From the NCBI GenBank assembly GCA_934359255.1, contig CAKRLG010000002.1, forward strand, positions 158,818 to 222,817: 64,000 nucleotides of DNA, read 5' to 3'. Shown here piece by piece: positions 8,780 to 18,300 of this stretch. The first letter of the stretch is position 1, and each line of letters opens with the position of its first letter. The notes under the pieces were generated by a model. It made no database searches and was not told where the DNA came from. It saw only the letters and a list, made by a program, of their open reading frames with translations. Both the position numbers and the translations under genes were made by a program. This DNA is from an uncultured Ruminococcus sp. (lineage in GTDB: Bacteria > Bacillota > Clostridia > Lachnospirales > Lachnospiraceae).

Positions 8780-9003
8780 ACGTCGAGAGCTGCCTTAAGC
8801 GCATCCATACTGGAATAACGCGGAGCAGAAGGATCCTTCATCATTTTTCTGCCTTCCTCAATGGCAGCGGCTGTAGTATCATTCGGTACTTCCAGTTTTA
8901 ATTCAAAAGGAATACCATGCTCACGGATAGCGGTTCTCAGGAACATATTTACAGCAGTTGTCATATTCAGACCAAGCTCATTGAAGATTTCCTCCGCCTG
9001 ATG
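8776..9003 (-). pseudogene. DinJ/RelB-type antitoxin, N-terminally truncated
   Basis: Homology to DinJ antitoxins runs through HQAEEIFNELGLN, MTTAVNMFLRTAI, REHGIPFELK and the C-terminal toxin-binding part. The first 15 or so residues (ribbon-helix-helix strand, DNA contact) are missing and a stop lies immediately upstream at about 9004. An internal ATG at 8964 could give a 62-residue protein, but it would lack the DNA-binding strand. Confidence 0.7.
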
Positions 9004-9017
9004 TCAACACATTGTCA

Positions 9018-9112
9018 TTATACAAGATGCATAATGCGCTTCTGGTCATCATCAAACTCGAACAGAAGCGCAAATGCTGCAAGATCCAGATCTCCGTCAT
9101 AGCCGGGACATG
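9018..9112 (-). pseudogene. 3' end of an unidentified gene
   Basis: The minus frame reads PGYDGDLDLAAFALLFEF then DDDQKRIMHLV and stops, with good coding character and no start. It probably is the C-terminal 30 residues of a deleted gene. Family not recognised with confidence. Confidence 0.35.
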
Positions 9113-9204
9113 AAAAAGAAAATATTCGCGATTGCAAATTTTCGCTGAATGTTAACGCTCAAAATATTGCCGCTCAGTGAAAAACGTGATATGATTTGAT
9201 ATGG

Positions 9205-9455
9205 ATTTTGTAACACCTTTCACGAGCTTGCTGGAGAATTAAAAACATACATACCGGATGGAACAATTATTTGTTTATGAAACACAGGGAACAGTGATGG
9301 ATGCTTTTTTCCGGCATTACTTGACTATGAAGCTTTCTAGTATTCCCAAACAGGGAGAAGTCTATGAAGAGTTTAAGTTGCATCATTTAAACTGTGAATT
9401 CAATGGTCAAAACCGTGATATGGATGTCATTTTTGTCACAGATTGCATCTGTTAG
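9205..9455 (+). pseudogene. Remnant resembling a DUF262 (GmrSD-like) protein segment
   Basis: Codons from 9258 read MEQLFVYETQGTVMDAFF, RHYLTMKLSSIPKQGEVYEEFK and stop at 9455. The DYLTMKxxxIPxxxEVYEAFK pattern is, from memory, typical of the middle of DUF262 proteins such as the type IV restriction enzyme GmrSD. An overlapping frame (about 9205-9281) reads FHELAGELKTYIPDGTIICL and stops, a second apparent gene end. Neither has a start with a ribosome binding site. Both look like debris. Confidence 0.35.
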
Positions 9456-9595
9456 AAACTGTGAATGCGCGATATCAGAGGCGTGGACATGTTTCCGTTT
9501 TGAAAGGATATGTTTCCGCGAACGGGCACAGAACCTGACATCAATCAGAAGGTATCGTGTCGATGGTGAAAAAAGAAAAATAAAGGAAAGTAGAG

Positions 9596-9632
9596 GGAGG
9601 AAGATCAGGCAAGATTCTCCTCCTTCTTTTTT
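9596..9632 (+). terminator. Probable terminator/attenuator before the TrmH-family gene
   Basis: GGAGGA pairs with TCCTCC, with an internal bulge and an outer loop AGGCA, followed by CTTCTTTTTT. It lies just before the ribosome binding site AAGGAG at 9639 and may end readthrough from the degenerate region. Confidence 0.45.
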
Positions 9633-9650
9633 AGAAGTAAGGAGAAAATC

Positions 9651-10472
9651 ATGAAGAATCATATAGAAATCACAAATTTCAATGATCCCAACCTGGATCT
9701 GTATGCGCGCCTGTCGGAGGTACAATTGCTGCGGTATGCGGAGCCGAAGCAGGGGATTTTTGTTGCGGAGAGTCCGAAGGTAATCGGACGGGCTCTGCAG
9801 GCGGGGTATGAACCGATATCTTTCCTGCTGGCGCATCAGGATCTGGACCGGGAAGCGGTGGAAATTCTGGAACAGTGGGAGGATATTCCCGTTTATACGG
9901 CAGAGGATGCGGTGTTACGGAAATTGACCGGATTTGCCATGACGAGAGGGATGCTGTGTGCGATGAGACGGCGAGAACTTCCTTCAGTGGAAGAAATCTG
10001 CCGTGGAGCAAGGCGTATCGCGGTTCTTGAAAATGTTGTGAATCCGACGAATGTGGGGGCTATCTTTCGTTCGGCGGCGGCGCTTCATATAGATGCTGTA
10101 CTTTTGACGGGAGGATGCAGTGATCCGCTTTATCGTCGGGCGGCCAGAGTCAGTATGGGGACGGTGTTTCAGATTCCGTGGACGTATTTTGATAAAAAAA
10201 CAGTCTGGCCGTCACAGGGGATGGCGCAGTTACAGAACATCGGTTTTAAAACTGTGGCGATGGCTCTTCGGAATGATTCGGTGGAGATCGATGATCCTGA
10301 ACTGAAAAGGCAGGAAAAACTGGCGATCATTCTCGGAACAGAAGGTGAAGGGCTTCTGGCAGAGACGATGGAAGCGTGTGATTATACCGTGAAGATCCCG
10401 ATGAGCCACGGTGTGGATTCTCTGAATGTGGCAGCGGCGAGTGCGGTAGCGTTCTGGGAGCTTGGAAGATAA
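9651..10472 (+). CDS. TrmH/SpoU family RNA 2'-O-methyltransferase
   Basis: A 273-residue SPOUT methyltransferase. The N-terminal substrate-binding domain (1-110) contains VQLLRYAEPKQGIFVAESPKVI. The catalytic knot domain has NPTNVGAIFRSAAAL, SMGTVFQIPWT, ILGTEGEGL and IPMSHGVDSLNVAAASAVAFW, the three SpoU motifs. It starts at ATG 9651 behind AAGGAG. The target nucleotide, rRNA or tRNA, cannot be told from sequence. Monocistronic as far as seen. Confidence 0.9.
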   Translation: MKNHIEITNFNDPNLDLYARLSEVQLLRYAEPKQGIFVAESPKVIGRALQAGYEPISFLLAHQDLDREAVEILEQWEDIPVYTAEDAVLRKLTGFAMTRGMLCAMRRRELPSVEEICRGARRIAVLENVVNPTNVGAIFRSAAALHIDAVLLTGGCSDPLYRRAARVSMGTVFQIPWTYFDKKTVWPSQGMAQLQNIGFKTVAMALRNDSVEIDDPELKRQEKLAIILGTEGEGLLAETMEACDYTVKIPMSHGVDSLNVAAASAVAFWELGR

Positions 10473-10500
10473 AATTAGGTAGTAAGACATAGAAAAGATA

Positions 10501-10509
10501 TGGTACAAT
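10501..10509 (+). promoter_or_regulatory. Extended -10 promoter (TGGTACAAT)
   Basis: TGG-TACAAT is a good extended -10 box about 130 bases before the HD-domain gene. A hairpin (GGAAAAGAC gca GTCtcTTTTCC, 10530-10552) follows in the leader. Confidence 0.45.
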
Positions 10510-10641
10510 ATAAAAAGACGTTGATGGGTGGAAAAGACGCAGTCTCTTTTCCATAAGACGTTATAGGGTGATTATGAAGATTGTGAAAATGTAAGCAGCA
10601 AAGGAAGTACGAAGCATTGTTGTAAACCAGGAGGAAAAACG

Positions 10642-11424
10642 GTGGAGAAACAGGAATTGCATATAGATTTTAAAGTGGCAAAAGCAGCTTTTGAAAAGTA
10701 TCTGGACGAGTATGACAGGACCGATGACAAGATTCATCTGAAAATCGTACATACCTACTGTGTGGTAGAATGTGCGGAAGAGATCGCAACCAGGATGCAT
10801 CTGGGACAGGAAGATATTCAGCTGGCAAAGATCATCGGGCTGCTTCATGATATCGGACGGTTTGAACAAATACGGCGATTCCACAGTTTCGAGCCGGGAA
10901 CCATGGATCATGCGGTGTATGGAGCAGAACTGCTTTTCGGTAAGGAACAGATGATCCGCCGGTTTGTAAAGGAAGATTCCTTTGACAGGCTGATCGAAAC
11001 AGCGATCGCAAAGCACAGCGATTTTCGTCTGGAAGGAATTACCGATGAGCGGACACTGCTTCATGCACGGCTGATCCGGGATGCAGACAAACTGGATAAC
11101 TGCAGGGTAAAACTGGAAGAGAGTATGGAGACGTTGCTGGATATGGACGAGGAGACAGTGGGAGCCAGTGAGATTTCACCAAATGTCTGGGCTTCCTGTC
11201 TGACAGAAGAATCGGTACTTTCTGCGGACAGGGTGACCGGGATGGATTACTGGATGTCCTATCTGGCTCTGTATTTTGACATCAATTTTCCGGAAACGTA
11301 TCAGATCATCCGGGAAAATAATTATATTGACCGGATTGCAGCCAGAGTCTCCTACAGCCGGGAAGATACAAAAGAAAAGGTCGCGCATCTGGTGGCTGCT
11401 TTACACAAGCGAATGAAAGACTAG
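10642..11424 (+). CDS. HD-domain phosphohydrolase
   Basis: A 260-residue protein of the HD superfamily of metal-dependent phosphohydrolases. His near residue 36 (KIVHTYCVVE), the HD pair in LLHDIGRFEQ (about residues 72-73) and the Asp in RDADKLDN (about 155) form the H...HD...D metal site. Substrate unknown; relatives act on nucleotides or signalling nucleotides. The start is GTG 10642, chosen because GGAGG lies 7 bases before it. Its TAG stop falls within a repeat end (11422-11439). Convergent with the broken AraC gene. Confidence 0.85.
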   Translation: MEKQELHIDFKVAKAAFEKYLDEYDRTDDKIHLKIVHTYCVVECAEEIATRMHLGQEDIQLAKIIGLLHDIGRFEQIRRFHSFEPGTMDHAVYGAELLFGKEQMIRRFVKEDSFDRLIETAIAKHSDFRLEGITDERTLLHARLIRDADKLDNCRVKLEESMETLLDMDEETVGASEISPNVWASCLTEESVLSADRVTGMDYWMSYLALYFDINFPETYQIIRENNYIDRIAARVSYSREDTKEKVAHLVAALHKRMKD

Positions 11425-11439
11425 AGCGTGTTTGAAAAA
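11422..11439 (+). repeat. Solo end of TAGAGCGTGT element
   Basis: TAGAGCGTGTTTGAAAAA differs by one base from the terminal repeat of the 164-bp element at 22396-22559. Its first three bases are the stop codon of the HD-domain gene. The rest of the element is not seen here. Confidence 0.6.
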
Positions 11440-11443
11440 GGCG

Positions 11444-12282
11444 TTATCCGTGAATCTGCCGGTACCTGGAAGGGGATAGGCCGAATTGCTTTTTAAATGC
11501 CCTGCTTAAATGAAATTCATCACAGAATCCATAGTTGACGGCAGCCTCCCGCAGCTTGGTATCGGGCTGGGACAGGAGAAACTGGCGAACCATCTCCAGT
11601 TTGGTTTCCATCTGGAAGGCGGGAAAGGTTTTTCCGCAGTTTCTATGAAAACGATTATTTAAGGTTCGTTCACAGATATAATACCGGGAAGCTATTTCCG
11701 AAGTGGAAAAAAAGTCTGCGGCGTAGAATGAATCAGTCGGATAATCTCTTCGATCATAGGGTCGGAGGGGATCCGGCTGTTTTTTTGTGCTTCCAGCTGG
11801 GAAAGCTCACACAGAAAAAGGGAAAACAGCAGGGAGAGCCGGTTTTCCTGTTCGAGGCTCTGACTCCATAAGACAGAAATCATATCCTGGATATACTGTC
11901 GGACGCGGGGTGCATTCTGGCAGTGCAGCAGACTGGAACAGGAAAACAGTTCGTTTTCAGTTGCAGATATATTGGCAAGGTTCGTGTGTGATGGGTTGTA
12001 CTGCGCTTCCGCATGGGTGGGAAGCACATGGATATACATATGCCGGTTTCCGGGGTTACACATCTCCAGTCCATAATGATGCCGTCCGGCAGCCAGAATC
12101 AGAAGATCATCGCTGTGCAGCTGGTAGATTACGCCATCTTCCCGGATTTCCCAGGTTCCGTCTAAAATATATAAAAAATCATGTTCTTTTAAGATACGGT
12201 CCGGGTGCAGCATCCCGTGAACAGAGGTGACGTAGTTGCCGCTTGCAACCGTATGCATTTTCATTTTCTCAAGAAGTATCAT
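11444..12282 (-). pseudogene. AraC-family transcriptional regulator with a frameshift
   Basis: The first 190 codons (ATG 12282, behind GGAAAGG) encode a cupin-type sensor domain (HDFLYILDGTWEIREDG, HHYGLEM) and linker. At a run of seven T on the coding strand (11707-11713) the frame is lost and a stop occurs at 11692. One base over, the frame continues FSTSEIASRYYICERTLNNR, then LREAAVNYGFCDEFHLSRAF and KKQFGLSPSRYRQIHG to a stop at 11444. That is a complete pair of AraC helix-turn-helix motifs. One added T would restore a protein of about 279 residues. It is divergent from the GH127 gene, so it probably controlled it in response to an arabinose-type sugar. Mutation, phase variation and sequencing error are all possible. 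Confidence 0.85.
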
Positions 12283-12422
12283 TGTAAGACCTTTCCATTT
12301 TATACATGCCGGTTTCCATATGAGAAATGGATAAATCAGCAAAATTATATTAGGATAGAACCAGAAAAAACGCGAGGTTCAAGTCCTACCGTAAGTATAA
12401 TCGCAAACAGGAGGTATTGCAA

Positions 12423-14450
12423 ATGAATAAAAAAATGTATTCTCATCCGCTGTCCCTGCGCAGCGTGCAGATCGATGACAGGTTCTGGAAACAGGAGATG
12501 GAACTGGTAAGAACAGAAGTGATCCCGTATCAGTGGGCAGCGTTAAATGATAAAGTGGAGGGCGCAGCACCAAGTTTCGCCATGAGAAACTTTAAAGTAG
12601 CGGCAAAGAAGAACCGGGAGAGAAGAGAGCTGGGAGATGCTTTTGTGGAGCCGGAGTATACGTTCCGTGGATTCGAGACACTGCCGGAAGACCCGGAACA
12701 TCTGGAAGATAAATTCTATGGATTTGTTTTTCAGGACAGTGATTTTTCAAAATGGATCGAGGCGGTGGGATATTCGCTGACTCAGCATCCGGATCCGGAA
12801 CTGGAAAAAATCGCAGACGGGGCTATCGACATTGTGTGTGCGGCCCAGCAGGATGACGGATATCTGGATACCTACTATATTATCAATGGAAAGAATAAGA
12901 TTTTTACTAATCTGAAAGATCATCATGAACTGTACTGTATGGGACATCTGATCGAGGGTGCGGTGGCTTATTATGAGGCGACGGGAAAAGACAAGCTGTT
13001 GAAGGCAGCGGCGCGGTTTGCGGATTATGCAGTGGCTCATTTTGGTCCGGAAGAAGGGAAATGCAAGGGATATCCGGGGCATGAGATTGCAGAGATGGCA
13101 CTGGTACGTCTCTATGAGGTGACAAAAGAGCCAAAGTATCTGGAATTAAGCAAGTTTTTTATCGATGAGCGTGGAAAACGTCCTTATTATTTTGATAAGG
13201 AGCATCCGGAAGAAGTGAAAAAAGGCCATGAAAATGATCTGCGTTATTTTTATAACCAGGCTCATCTGCCGGTACGCCAGCAGGATGAAGCGGTAGGTCA
13301 CGCAGTACGTGCCGTATACCTGTATTCCGGTATGGCTGATATTGCAAGATTGACAGAAGATGAAACCCTGTACAGTTCCTGTGAAAAGCTCTGGGACAGC
13401 ATGGCAAATGAAAAGATGTATATTACCGGAGGTATCGGTGGGACTCATATCGGCGAGGCATTTTCTTATCCATATGATCTGCCAAATGATACTGCATATG
13501 CAGAAACCTGTGCTTCCATCGGTCTGGTTTTCTTCGCAAGAAGAATGCTTGAGATCAAGCCGGACGCAAAATATGCCAATGTTATGGAGAGAGCTTTGTA
13601 CAATGGAATCTTAAGTGGAATGGCTCTGGACGGAAAGAGTTTCTTCTATGTAAATCCTCTGGAAGTTTTGCCGGAAGCCAGCCACAAAGATGAGAGAAAA
13701 TTCCATGTAAAACCGGTTCGCCAGAAATGGTTTGGATGTGCATGCTGCCCGCCGAACCTGGCTCGTCTGGTAAGCTCTATCGGTTCTTATGCATATACAG
13801 AGAAAGAGGATACTTTATTTGTACATCTTTATATGGGCAGTGAACTGACCAAAAAGGTGGGAGATAAGGATGCGAATGTAGCAATTACTTCGGAACTGCC
13901 ATGGGATGGAAATGTGGAGATCGCTGTGGAAGCAAAGGATACAGATTTTGTACTGGCGCTTCGTATTCCGGACTGGTGTGGTGGAAATTATACTGTAGAT
14001 GGCATTGAGAAGGATGAGATGTCTGAAAAGGACGGTTATCTGTATGTGAAGAAAGGCTGGAGTGAAAAAGATGTTCTGAAACTTCATTTTTCCATGCCAT
14101 TGCTTTTGATGGAGGCAGATGAGAAGGTACGTGAGGACGCAGGAAAAGTTGCAGTACTCCGTGGACCGATCGTGTACTGTCTGGAAGAAGTGGATAATGG
14201 TAAGAATCTGCATCTGCTGGAAGTAAATCCGGATGGTAAGTATGAGATCAAGGACGGTGAGATCTGTGGCAATCCGGTGAAGATTGTAGAGATGGATGGT
14301 TTCCGTGTTGTGGATACAGCGAAAAAGGATGGAGAGCTGTATCATGTGTATAAAAGAAAGGAGAAGGAAGCAGTTGAACTGAAGTTTGTTCCTTATTATA
14401 CCTGGGCAAACAGAGGGGAGAATGAGATGATGGTTTGGGTTCGGGTTTAG
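12423..14450 (+). CDS. GH127 beta-L-arabinofuranosidase (DUF1680)
   Basis: A 675-residue cytoplasmic glycoside hydrolase (no signal peptide). The (alpha/alpha)6 barrel covers about residues 10-450, followed by beta domains. GH127 enzymes use a cysteine nucleophile held by zinc. Cys441-Cys442 in CACCPPNLARL, with Glu361 and Cys363 in AETCAS, correspond to the nucleophile and zinc ligands of the characterised Bifidobacterium enzyme. It releases L-arabinofuranose from plant or glycoprotein arabino-oligosaccharides taken up by the cell. A TTG at 12417 is in frame, but ATG 12423 is spaced correctly from AGGAGG. No transporter or araABD is adjacent. The divergent AraC gene is its likely regulator. 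Confidence 0.92.
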   Translation: MNKKMYSHPLSLRSVQIDDRFWKQEMELVRTEVIPYQWAALNDKVEGAAPSFAMRNFKVAAKKNRERRELGDAFVEPEYTFRGFETLPEDPEHLEDKFYGFVFQDSDFSKWIEAVGYSLTQHPDPELEKIADGAIDIVCAAQQDDGYLDTYYIINGKNKIFTNLKDHHELYCMGHLIEGAVAYYEATGKDKLLKAAARFADYAVAHFGPEEGKCKGYPGHEIAEMALVRLYEVTKEPKYLELSKFFIDERGKRPYYFDKEHPEEVKKGHENDLRYFYNQAHLPVRQQDEAVGHAVRAVYLYSGMADIARLTEDETLYSSCEKLWDSMANEKMYITGGIGGTHIGEAFSYPYDLPNDTAYAETCASIGLVFFARRMLEIKPDAKYANVMERALYNGILSGMALDGKSFFYVNPLEVLPEASHKDERKFHVKPVRQKWFGCACCPPNLARLVSSIGSYAYTEKEDTLFVHLYMGSELTKKVGDKDANVAITSELPWDGNVEIAVEAKDTDFVLALRIPDWCGGNYTVDGIEKDEMSEKDGYLYVKKGWSEKDVLKLHFSMPLLLMEADEKVREDAGKVAVLRGPIVYCLEEVDNGKNLHLLEVNPDGKYEIKDGEICGNPVKIVEMDGFRVVDTAKKDGELYHVYKRKEKEAVELKFVPYYTWANRGENEMMVWVRV

Positions 14451-14488
14451 GAACTCTTTGAAAATGTTGGGTTAGTCTAAGGAGGACG

Positions 14489-14670
14489 AACCGGAGCCGC
14501 CCCTGGTGGGACTGACAACCGCTGGTAACGCAAAGCTGAGCTAGTCACCAACTTCGACTATGTTCACGAGGGTCAGCGGACCCTCGCGAAAGTCTACGTA
14601 GGTGCCGGATCTCATCTTCGCTAAAGGCACCAGCAAAAGGCTGCCAGTCCCGCCAGGGGCGGCTCCGGTT
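14489..14670. repeat. Inverted-repeat element with 32-bp arms
   Basis: Arms at 14489-14520 and 14639-14670 (beginning AACCGGAGCCGCCCCTGG) are inverted copies with three mismatches. Inside is a hairpin with 8-base arms CGAGGGTC/GACCCTCG (14567-14586). The element is much more GC-rich than its surroundings. A 69-codon minus-strand frame (14545-14754) reads across it, with no ribosome binding site seen; it is probably not a gene. It may be a miniature mobile element or structured RNA. Confidence 0.7.
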
Positions 14671-14758
14671 CTGTGTTTTGGCAGAAGGCGATAAGTTGAT
14701 CAGTGTATACCTCTTACCACCTTCTTGCCGTCGGTCAGGTGAATTTTCGGACAAGAAC

Positions 14759-14786
14759 TTGACATCTTTTGGTTCTTTGTTATACT
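14759..14786 (+). promoter_or_regulatory. Sigma-A promoter of the cobamide uptake operon
   Basis: TTGACA at 14759-14764 and TATACT at 14781-14786, separated by 16 bases. It lies immediately before the riboswitch. Confidence 0.8.
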
Positions 14787-14805
14787 AGGCTTTGACAGAG
14801 TTTTC

Positions 14806-14996
14806 CAGTGCCTCAAAGCGATTGTAGTTGCGAGGATAATAGGGAATCAGGTGAGAGTCCTGAGCGATCCGGTCACTGTAAGCAGGGAGTGATGTCATAC
14901 GCCGGAGGTTTTTCGAAGGCATCCATTGCGTGGGAGATCCATGTGAGAAGGTTTGACAAAGCGTTGATCTGTAAGTCAGGAAACCTGCTGGGAGAG
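14806..14996 (+). promoter_or_regulatory. Cobalamin riboswitch
   Basis: The conserved core AGGGAATCAGGTGAGAGTCC (14846-14865), followed by GAGCGATCCGGTCACTGTAA, has the GGTGxxAxTCC and CACTGT elements of cobalamin riboswitches. The 3' end carries the classical B12 box, AAGTCAGGAAACCTGC at 14973-14988. Ligand-bound RNA should switch off the downstream operon. This ties the large secreted protein and the ABC transporter to vitamin B12 or other cobamides. Boundaries are approximate. Confidence 0.88.
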
Positions 14997-15085
14997 TTGG
15001 TGAAGAGCTTCCGAAGAAAGCAGAACTCCAAAAGATGGGAAAGCAGTGGTAGGTTAATCTGTTGTTTCAGTCTGAAGACATTTTT

Positions 15086-15140
15086 GTCTGTAGTTGTATC
15101 TGATTCTTGCGAAAGAAGGGTATGGCTGCAGACTTTTTTT
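15086..15140 (+). terminator. Riboswitch-controlled terminator (expression platform)
   Basis: GTCTGTAG (15086-15093) pairs with CTGCAGAC (15126-15133), enclosing a small TTCTT/AAAGAA hairpin and followed by seven T. A competing small hairpin, AGACA tttt TGTCT at 15076-15089, uses part of the 5' arm, so the two are mutually exclusive. This suggests transcriptional attenuation (inference). Confidence 0.6.
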
Positions 15141-15151
15141 GTGGAAAATGG

Positions 15152-15191
15152 GTAACTGTTCAATATCATTATGAGTGAAATGAACAGCTAC
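15152..15191 (+). repeat. Palindromic repeat, GTAACTGT-type family, copy 2
   Basis: GTAACTGTTCA and TGAACAGCTAC form 11-base arms with one G-U pair around an 18-base centre. It lies in the leader between the terminator and the first gene. Confidence 0.55.
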
Positions 15192-15332
15192 AACATTGTT
15201 TCCAGGCCAGAATTCCTCAGGGATTATGCTATGCTATGTGTATCTTTTTTTGAAAGCGCTTTGACGGACAGTTTTGCGGTCTTTTCTCTGTTGACCGTGG
15301 CAGACAATATGTCGAAAGAAAGGAAATGTGAG

Positions 15333-18300
15333 ATGAAAGGAACAGGAAAGAGAATTCTCTCCGTATCCCTGTCTGTTATGATGGCATTAGGTATGCCGTC
15401 AGGAACATTTGCAGCGACTCCTGATGAAGCTGCAGCAGGACAGGTAAGCGAAGCAGAAGTTCCGGCAGCAGAACCGGAGGTAACACAGGAAGTCAGTCAG
15501 CAGGCCACAGAGGAGCCAAAGACTGAGGGGAATGTTGAAAAAGAAGAAAATGAAGAACAGAAGGCTGATGCAAAGAAGGAGCAGGAGAGTGTGACAGAAC
15601 CGACTGCGGAACCAGCTACACAGCCGGAAAAAGTTAAAAATAATGAGAATACAAATGCCGAAACCAATCCGGAGAAAGAACTGCCGGATGTACAGGTGAC
15701 GAAGGCAGAACTGGTTGAGACAAAAGAGGAATGTCTGGTTACAGTTTATACAGACAGTGACGTTTATGATCAGTTATATATTGGAAAGAAAGAAGATACA
15801 GAGAAAACACCGGTGATCGCCGGGGAGAAGGATCTGAACGGAAAGTATAAGTTTCGGTTTGCAGTCAGCGAGGAAAAGCTGGGAAGTAAGCTGCAGATCG
15901 TTCCGGGGATAAAAGAATCCGGAGCGTGGTATACAAAACAGGATCTGTTCTGTCAAGTTCCGGAGAGAACACAGAAGGAAGATGCTGCAAAACCATCAGA
16001 AAAACCGGCGCCATCAGAGGCACCGAGTACAGAACCTGTAGTTTCAACCATTCCCAGTGTGCCTGACATGGCATCACCAAATACAGAGAAATCACAGGTG
16101 ATCAAAGAGGATGGTACAGAATTTAAAATGTTCAAAGTATCCTCATTTGAAGCAAAAACAGTAAGAAACAAGATTGAATTATCATTAAAAACAAAAAATG
16201 TATCTTTTGATAAGATATATTTTGGAATGAATGCAGATGCAGAAAAAACATCGACTATTAATGGTACCTGGACAGAAACAGAACAGGAGTGGCAGTTTCA
16301 GTTCAATGTCGATAGAAACAAGTCAGGGAAAGCCATTCCTATAGTTTTAGGAAAGAAAGATGGCACCTGGTTTAGCAAATATCAGTTGTATTTAACAATT
16401 CCAGAAGAAGTAATGGATTCGCCGAATGTAACGAAGTCCCAGGTGATCAAAGAGGATGGTACAGAATTCAAAATGTTCAAGATATCCTCAGCAGAAGTAA
16501 AATCTACAGAAAACACGATGGAATTAACAGTAAAGACGGCTAATAGTTCTTTTGATAAACTTTATTTTGGATGGAATGAAGATACAGAAAAAAACCCGAC
16601 AGTCAATGGAACTTTGACAGGGAAAGAGTGGACTTTTCATTTTTCTGTTGATAAGAAAAAAGCAGGAAAAGCTATTCCTGTAGTTCTGGGAAAGCCGGAT
16701 GGAACCTGGTTTAATAAATATCAGTTATTTCTGACGATTCCAGAGGTAAAAAATAATGGTGAGACAGAAGTACCGACAACACCTGTAACACCTACAAAGC
16801 CTGTGCCTTCTACTACACCATCTCAATCAACACGTCCTGCAGGTGTTCCGGCGGATGGTGTTTATACAACGACTACTTCTACTGGAGCAGAGATGTTCCG
16901 TGTAGTGGAAACTATATTAACGGTAAAAAATAGAAAAATGAGTGCAGAAATCACTTTAAGTGGAACCGGATATGATTATCTGTACATGGGAACTGCAGCA
17001 GAAGCAGCTGGCAATCAGAGTCAGTGGATTGGATTTAAAGATGAGGAAAAATCCTATATTGAAAACGGTGAAGAAAAAACCGGTAGAAGCTATATCATTC
17101 CAATTTCAACACTGGACACTCCAATAGCTATGGCATCCCATTCAGTGAAAAGAGATAGATGGTATGACAGAAGCATTACAGTAAGTTCCAAAAATCTGAA
17201 AAAATTATCTTCGGATGAAGCAGGAAGCAACGGAGGAGTAAATACAAATCCAGCACCGACTTCAGATCCAACCCCAACGAAAGATTCTGTAAAGGACAAA
17301 ACCCCGGCGGAAGAATCCAAGTCAGAGTCCGATACCAGCGGATCCACCAGTCAGGTAAACAGCAAAACAAAGCTGAAAGACGGTGTTTATACTCCGGACA
17401 AATTCACCTGGTCCGGTGGTACAGGAAAGGTAAGTATTACCTGCGATAAAGTAACCATCAAAAACGGTCAGGCTCTGGCAACTATCGCATTCAGCAGCTC
17501 GGCATACCAGTATGTAAAAGCAAACGGAAAGAAATATTTCCCTACCCACACCGGCGGAAAGTCCATTTTTGTAATCCCGGTGGAATTAAATAAAAATAAT
17601 AAGATCATTGGTATGACCACCAAGATGAGTACAGCTCATGAGATTGAGTACAGCATTATGGTCTACCTGGCAGCGGCTGACGGAGACGGAAGTGGTGCAG
17701 CAGCTGGAGACGGCAACGGCACGAATTTTGGAAGTAAGGATAAGCTGGATGAGAAGGCACCGGATATTATTGGTCTGAAATACAAATCTGAGACAAAGCT
17801 GGACTATGCCAACTATTTTAAAATCTATCATTACGACGATGACATAACTCTTCTGGAGATCGATCTGTCCAAGGATACCGATAAGGATCCGGAGAAGCTG
17901 GAAAAGGATGCACAAGACAAGGACACAGTTGATACAGATAACAAAAAGGACACCAAGAAAACCAGTAAGAGTGGCAAAAAGAAAGTTGCTAAGATTACTA
18001 TCAAGAGAAACGATGAGGAAAAGAAGACCGCAGACACTCAGAGCGTAGCTTATAACGATGAGGGAGAGGCAGCAGTACAGACCCAGGAAGAGATCACAGC
18101 GGATCTGTATAAGGCAAAGGTTGTAAAATATCTTATCGTTCCGGAAGATTCCGATGCAGAACTGCCGGTAGGTATCGAAAAAGAAATGATTGTTGTAAAA
18201 CTGCCTATCAAGCATGCTTATGTGGATTCTGAAGAGTCTATCGATACTCTGGAAACTCTGAAACTCCTGAAAAAGGTCAAAGCAGTAGGATTTGACCAGG

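Noticed and set aside
12373..12395. GAGGTTCAAGTCCTACC resembles a tRNA T-arm upstream of the GH127 gene.
   Set aside because: No acceptor stem, D-arm or anticodon arm can be folded around it; probably coincidence or a tiny remnant.
14545..14754. A 69-codon minus-strand frame across the inverted-repeat element.
   Set aside because: It lies in a repeat with strong secondary structure and has no ribosome binding site, so it is not called as a gene.
16854..17690. The DGVY-type domains of the secreted protein considered as haem-binding NEAT domains.
   Set aside because: The typical NEAT SxxxxY and YxxxY haem motifs were not found, and the riboswitch points to cobamide.
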